Assembly: GCF_013409935.1 (NCBI RefSeq)
Contig: NZ_JACCCO010000002.1
Span: forward strand, 1,054,001-1,118,000
Direction of reading: 5' to 3'
Length of the DNA: 64,000 nucleotides
Source of the DNA: Streptosporangium sandarakinum
Lineage (GTDB): Bacteria > Actinomycetota > Actinomycetes > Streptosporangiales > Streptosporangiaceae
Of the stretch, positions 60,215 through 64,000 are shown one piece after another; positions within the stretch are counted from its first letter, which is position 1; each line of letters starts with the position of its first letter. Made by a program: the position numbers and the translations under genes. The notes under the pieces were generated by a model. The model was not told the origin of the DNA, ran no database searches, and worked only from the letters and a program-made list of their open reading frames with translations.

Positions 60215-60598
60215 ATGACGCTCGCTCCCGGCCTGCGCGCCCGGATTCTCACCATGGTCGAAACATCGGACACCGCGGCGAAGGTCGGCAGCGGGGACGT
60301 CCCGGTGCTGGCCACCCCCCGGCTGCTGGCCCTCGCCGAGCGGGCCACCGTCCAGGCGGTCGCCGACGCCCTCGGCCCCGGACAGACCTCCGTGGGCACC
60401 AAGGTCGCCCTGGAGCACCTGGCGGCCAGCCCGGTCGGCGCCCACGTCGAGATCGCCGCGGAGCTCACCGAGGTGGACGGCCGCCGCCTGGTCTTCGCCT
60501 TCACCGCCCGCGACCGGCACGACACCGTCGTCGCCACCGGCACGATCGAACGGGCGGTCGTCGACCGCGAGCGCTTCCTCTCCCGGGCCGCCCGCTGA
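60215..60598 (+). CDS. Hotdog-fold thioesterase (FlK-like)
   Basis: 127 residues. SDTAAKVGSGDVPVLATPRL, then LAERATVQAVADAL and GTKVALEHLAASPVGAHVEI, fit the fluoroacetyl-CoA-thioesterase-like hotdog family, in which a Thr-Glu-His set (E, T and H visible in these blocks) cleaves acyl-CoA. Most members hydrolyse ordinary small acyl-CoAs; fluoroacetate resistance should not be assumed. ATG 60215 is seven bases after TAAGCT and has no ribosome-binding site, so it is probably leaderless. Confidence 0.88.
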   Translation: MTLAPGLRARILTMVETSDTAAKVGSGDVPVLATPRLLALAERATVQAVADALGPGQTSVGTKVALEHLAASPVGAHVEIAAELTEVDGRRLVFAFTARDRHDTVVATGTIERAVVDRERFLSRAAR

Positions 60599-60697
60599 CC
60601 GGTCGCGGACCGCTCCGCCGGACCCGGCCCAGACCCCGCCGAACCCGGCCGAACCCGCCCGCCGGACGGCGAGCGGGTGAGGACGGGGCGCGACCCG

Positions 60698-60910
60698 CTA
60701 CTCGATCACCGCGATGAGGTCGCCCTCCTGGATGACGTCCCCCTCGGCCACCTTGAGCTGGACGACGACGCCGTCGTCCTCCGCGATGACCGGGATCTCC
60801 ATCTTCATCGACTCCAGGATGACCAGGGTGTCGCCGTCCTCGACGGTGTCACCCTCGGCCACGAGGACCTTCCAAACGTTCGCCACCATCTCCGCGCGCA
60901 CTTCAGCCAC
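60698..60910 (-). CDS. Biotinyl/lipoyl carrier protein
   Basis: 70 residues, a complete stand-alone biotinyl domain. Lys36 in ESMKMEIP is the biotin attachment site. The half-domains VWKVLVAEGDTVEDGD and VVQLKVAEGDVIQEGD form the two symmetrical beta hairpins. The GTG start is 48 bases after the biotin carboxylase stop, so the two are probably co-transcribed and work together. The carboxyltransferase partner is not in the window. Confidence 0.92.
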   Translation of the reverse strand: MAEVRAEMVANVWKVLVAEGDTVEDGDTLVILESMKMEIPVIAEDDGVVVQLKVAEGDVIQEGDLIAVIE

Positions 60911-60958
60911 CGGAAACTCCCATCACTCACATAGTCCAACCGTGTCAGAGCGGCCCGT

Positions 60959-62290
60959 TCAGGCCCTCATGCGGGCCACCAGCCCGGTGTCGTAACCGCC
61001 GCCGACGAACTCGGGACGCGCCAGCAGCTCGGCGCAGAACGGCAGGTTGTTCTTGGGGCCCTCGACGAGGAAGGCCGCCACCGCCTTGCCCGCGCGCTCC
61101 AGCGCCTCGTCGCGGGTCTCGCCGTACACGCACAGCTTGGCCATGAGCGGATCGTAGAACGGCGTCACCGTGTTGCCGCCGGTGTAGCCGGAGTCCACCC
61201 GGACGCCCTCGCCGGACGGCTCCTCCCACACGTCGATCTTCCCGGGGCCGGGGAAGAACCGCTTGGGGTCCTCGGCGTACACCCGGAACTCGATCGCGTG
61301 GCCGCGCGGCGCCGGCGGCGGCTCGACCGCCTCGCCCGCGGCGATCCGCAGCTGCAGCTCCACCAGGTCCACCCCGGTGACGAGCTCGGTCACCGGGTGC
61401 TCGACCTGCAGGCGGGTGTTCATCTCCAGGAACACGAAGTCCTGCCGGTCCGCGTCGACCAGGCACTCCACGGTGCCGGCGCCCAGATATCCGACCGCCT
61501 CGCCCGCCCGGACCGCCGCCGCCAGCATCCGCTCGCGCAGCTCCGGGGTGACACCGGGAGACGGCGTCTCCTCCACGACCTTCTGGTGCCGGCGCTGCAC
61601 CGAGCAGTCGCGCTCGCCCAGCGCGAGGACGGTGCCGTCGGCGAGACCGAGGATCTGCACCTCGACGTGACGGGCGCGCTCGATGTAGCGCTCCAGCAGG
61701 ATCGCCGGCGGCCCACCGAACCGGGCGGCGGCCCGGGACGCCTGCTCGAACGCCTTGGCCAGGCCCGCCTCGTCGTGGGCGACGCCCATGCCGATGCCGC
61801 CGCCCCCGCCCGCGGCCTTAACCATGACCGGGTAGCCGATCCCGGCGGCGGCCGCCACGGCCTGCTCAAGCTCGGTGACCGGCTCGCGGGTCCCGGCGGC
61901 GACCGGCACGCCCGCGGCCTCCATGAGGTTCCGCGCGTTGATCTTGTCGCCCATCCGCTCGATCGCCTCGGGCGAGGGGCCGATCCAGGTCAGGCCCGCG
62001 TCGACGACGGCCCGGGCGAAACCGGCGTTCTCCGAGAAGAACCCGTAGCCGGGGTGGACGGCCTGGGCACCCGACGCGCGGGCCGCCTCGAGCACCTTGC
62101 CGGCGTCGAGGTAGCTCTGCGCGGGGTTGGCCGGGCCGAGCAGGATCGCCTCGTCGGCCTCCCGTACGAACGGCAGGTCGGCATCGGCCTCGGAATACAC
62201 CGCGATGGCCCGCAGGCCCATGCGCCGCACCGTACGGATGATCCGCCGCGCGATTTCGCCGCGGTTTGCGACCAGAACGGACTCGAACAC
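60959..62290 (-). CDS. accC: Biotin carboxylase subunit of an acyl-CoA carboxylase
   Basis: 443 residues. VLVANRGEIARRIIRT at the N-terminus, KAAGGGGGIGMGV as the ATP-grasp glycine loop, HQKVVEETPSPG, then EMNTRLQVEHPVTELVTG with catalytic Glu, Arg and His residues. It carboxylates biotin on the carrier protein with ATP and bicarbonate. Unlike the long AccA-type alpha chains of actinomycetes it lacks a fused carrier domain; the separate small carrier gene replaces it. The GTG at 62290 has AAAGGGG about nine bases upstream. Confidence 0.93.
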   Translation of the reverse strand: MFESVLVANRGEIARRIIRTVRRMGLRAIAVYSEADADLPFVREADEAILLGPANPAQSYLDAGKVLEAARASGAQAVHPGYGFFSENAGFARAVVDAGLTWIGPSPEAIERMGDKINARNLMEAAGVPVAAGTREPVTELEQAVAAAAGIGYPVMVKAAGGGGGIGMGVAHDEAGLAKAFEQASRAAARFGGPPAILLERYIERARHVEVQILGLADGTVLALGERDCSVQRRHQKVVEETPSPGVTPELRERMLAAAVRAGEAVGYLGAGTVECLVDADRQDFVFLEMNTRLQVEHPVTELVTGVDLVELQLRIAAGEAVEPPPAPRGHAIEFRVYAEDPKRFFPGPGKIDVWEEPSGEGVRVDSGYTGGNTVTPFYDPLMAKLCVYGETRDEALERAGKAVAAFLVEGPKNNLPFCAELLARPEFVGGGYDTGLVARMRA

Positions 62291-62400
62291 GTTGGTGGAC
62301 CCCTTTCGACCGCTCCACCCTATGACCGTGGGCTCCGCACAACCCTTCGCCCGAAACCACCGATCACGGCGAGGCGATCTGTAGGAATTCCACAAATCCC

Positions 62401-63765
62401 TCAGCCGCGCCGCGCCGGGACGAGCCTGCCGATGACCCGGGTCATCGCCTCGACGATCTCCGGGTCGTACTCGTCGCCCGCGCCCAGACGGATCCGGTCG
62501 AGGGCCGCCGCGGCCCGGACCCGGTCGGTGGAACCCCCCACCAGGTCGTCGTAGGCGTTGGCCGCCTTGATGATCCGGCTGGCCTGCGGCGGGTCCTCCG
62601 CGCAGGAGTCGCACTGGCGGCGGACGGCCTCGGCCACCCGGTCCAGCACCCCGGTCTGCCGGATCACCTCCGCCCCCAGCTCGGCGATGCGCCGCGCCTG
62701 CCCGCGGTCGGTGAGCACGGTGGCCCCGCCGGGAATCGGGTCGCGCAGCGAGAGCTGGCCGATGTCGTGCATGAGCGCGGCGTACTCCAGCTCCAGCAGC
62801 TCGGGCTCGGCCATGCCCAGCTCCCGGCCGATCGCCACCGCCATCCGGCTCACCCGGTGAGAGTGACCCGGCTCGACGTACCCGCCGACCTCGGTCACCC
62901 GCGCCAGCGCCCGGACCGTCTGCAGGTACGTCGCGCGGATCCCGGCGTACTTGCGGAAGGCGACCTGGGTGACCAGCAGCGGCGCGGCGAAGACCAGCAG
63001 CGCGGCCATGCCCATGCTGTGCGAGGCCAGCGCGAGCAGGATGCCGGAGGCGGACACCGCCGACCACAGCGGGGCGGCCGACCGCAGCTCGTCACGGAGG
63101 ACCACCCGGAAGGCCGCCCGGACCCGCTCGGCCCGCAGCACGGCGGCCAGCACCACGTCCGCCAGCACCATCAGCGCGATGAGCAGGGCCATCACCCCCA
63201 GCGGCGGCCACCAGCCCTCTCCCCGCCCCCTCGTCAGGCCGAACAGCCCGTCGGCCAGCGGCCGGTAGGCCAGCGCCAGCAACCCGCCGGTGAACAGCCT
63301 GCGCGCCATGGCGTCCAGCTTCGGCGGGCGGCCCACCGCCAGGTGCGGCAGCGCCCCGGCCGTCATCCCGACCGTCAGCACCGCGACGACCTGCAACGCC
63401 GAGTGCCGCGCCGGGACGTCGCCCATGTCCAGCAGCAGCGTGTAGCCGAGCGCCGCCGCCGCGCCGATCGGCGCCACCTCCCGGTTGCCCGGCATGGTGA
63501 GCCGCGCCAGCTCCCCCACCGCGATCAGCGCGCCGAACCCGATGGCGATCTCCGGATCGACCAGCCCCGCGGCGGCTGTGTGCGCCACACCCACCGCGGC
63601 CAGCACCCCGGCCGCGCAGACCAACAGGAACCGGACCGAGTCGAACCTGCCCAGGGCCCGGGCCGCCGCACCGGCGGCGGGGTGGCCCGCCGCCCGGCGG
63701 CCCACCGTCCCGTGCTCGATGGTCGCGTTCACCTTCTCGTTCGCTGCGCTCACCCGGCGGCTCAC
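62401..63765 (-). CDS. Membrane HD-GYP-type phosphohydrolase
   Basis: 454 residues. Five to seven hydrophobic segments span about 40-275 (LLVCAAGVLAAVGVAHTAA, VMALLIALMVLADVVLAAV, GILLALASHSMGMAALLVFA). A cytoplasmic HD domain follows, with HSHRVSRMAVAIGRELG and LMHDIGQLSLRDPI supplying the metal ligands. A canonical HHE and GYP are not seen, so cyclic-di-GMP hydrolysis is uncertain. The GTG start overlaps the stop of the upstream HD gene (GTGA), so they are coupled. Confidence 0.85.
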   Translation of the reverse strand: MSRRVSAANEKVNATIEHGTVGRRAAGHPAAGAAARALGRFDSVRFLLVCAAGVLAAVGVAHTAAAGLVDPEIAIGFGALIAVGELARLTMPGNREVAPIGAAAALGYTLLLDMGDVPARHSALQVVAVLTVGMTAGALPHLAVGRPPKLDAMARRLFTGGLLALAYRPLADGLFGLTRGRGEGWWPPLGVMALLIALMVLADVVLAAVLRAERVRAAFRVVLRDELRSAAPLWSAVSASGILLALASHSMGMAALLVFAAPLLVTQVAFRKYAGIRATYLQTVRALARVTEVGGYVEPGHSHRVSRMAVAIGRELGMAEPELLELEYAALMHDIGQLSLRDPIPGGATVLTDRGQARRIAELGAEVIRQTGVLDRVAEAVRRQCDSCAEDPPQASRIIKAANAYDDLVGGSTDRVRAAAALDRIRLGAGDEYDPEIVEAMTRVIGRLVPARRG

Positions 63766-64000
63766 CGCTCCGACACCACCTGGATCGGGGCCGTGGGGTC
63801 GTCGTGGTCCTTGGTGGTGGTCTGGGACGCGTCCGCCGGGAGCGGGACGACCTTGCGCGGCGGCTCCCAGCCGTCGCGGTCCACCGCCCTGACGAACGCC
63901 GCGACCATCACCGGGTCGAACTGGGTGCCCGCGCCCTTGCGCAGCTCGGCCACGGCCTCCTCCACCGGGCGGGCGCCGCGGTAGGAGCGGTCGGAGGTCA
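63762..64000 (-). CDS. HD-GYP-type protein, N-terminal part cut by the window end
   Basis: Only the last 79 residues are present. TSDRSYRGARPVEEAVAEL and GAGTQFDPVMVAAFVRAV are the C-terminal hallmarks of HD-GYP domains (TSDRPYR and FDP). The tail after them is short and polar. Its stop overlaps the start of the next HD gene, so the two form a tandem pair, probably with related or partner roles. Whether it is also a membrane protein cannot be seen. Confidence 0.8.
   Translation of the reverse strand, partial: TSDRSYRGARPVEEAVAELRKGAGTQFDPVMVAAFVRAVDRDGWEPPRKVVPLPADASQTTTKDHDDPTAPIQVVSER

Noticed and set aside
60215..60598. Fluoroacetate-resistance thioesterase
   Set aside because: FlK-like family membership alone does not show that specificity, and nothing nearby concerns organofluorine metabolism.
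1..64000. Insertion sequences, prophage, CRISPR array, tRNA or rRNA genes
   Set aside because: I looked for transposase or integrase motifs, regular spaced repeats and structural RNA sequences and found none that I can support.

Overview
The window is high-GC chromosomal DNA from a filamentous actinomycete, with strong G/C third-position bias and many GTG/TTG starts. It carries a lipoyl-free multifunctional 2-oxoglutarate decarboxylase, nickel superoxide dismutase with its maturation protease, a WhiB protein, a PdtaS-like kinase, a PASTA kinase, an SSI-type protease inhibitor and a GH9 cellulase. A Streptosporangiaceae-like organism is my best guess; nothing here fixes the genus. I see no rRNA, tRNA, CRISPR array, transposase or phage gene.

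Layout. 1-7.1 kb (minus): the end-truncated gene of an OmpA-like lipoprotein, then a tightly coupled sugar/polyol operon (ATPase, permease, binding protein, Gfo/Idh/MocA oxidoreductase, TIM-barrel isomerase). 7.3-14 kb: scattered metabolic genes (SDR dehydrogenase, DapB-like dehydrogenase, flavin reductase, MBL hydrolase, glutathionyl-hydroquinone-reductase-like GST) and one single-pass membrane protein of unknown function. 14.1-21.5 kb: a toxin locus. A small ESX/WXG100-like gene precedes a 2047-residue polymorphic-toxin-like protein with an internal AbiEii-type nucleotidyltransferase domain, and an AbiEi-antitoxin-like gene faces it tail to tail. 21.9-24.5 kb: a secreted GH9 cellulase behind a CelR/CebR-type operator. 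24.7-32.3 kb: a B3/B4-domain protein, kgd, a small DUF6104-like gene, a DUF4097-PadR pair and a quinone-oxidoreductase-like gene.

32.7-41.7 kb is the most unusual region. Five tandem secreted trypsin-fold proteins descend from one ancestor. Three keep a complete His-Asp-Ser triad; the last two have Asp in place of the catalytic Ser. A divergent gene for a Streptomyces-subtilisin-inhibitor-type protein sits between the first and second. Each unit has its own leader, and strong terminator hairpins follow four of the five.

41.7-64 kb is mostly conserved core: a TPR-type regulator, malic enzyme, a CGNR zinc-finger regulator, sodX/sodN, an RsbW-SigF pair, a lipid kinase, a WhiB1-like protein, a PdtaS-like kinase, bioF, a DasR-like GntR regulator, bioD, a class A penicillin-binding protein, a ThDP enzyme, a PASTA Ser/Thr kinase, a hotdog thioesterase, a biotinyl carrier plus biotin carboxylase, and two overlapping HD-GYP-type genes, the last cut by the window end.

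Regulatory signals visible by eye include two CRP-like TGTGA-N6-TCACA sites (before the last pseudoprotease and before the whiB gene), a shared GTAACG-N5-GTAACG direct repeat before protease B and the PASTA kinase, and several probable leaderless starts with a TANNNT box 6-7 bases before the start codon.
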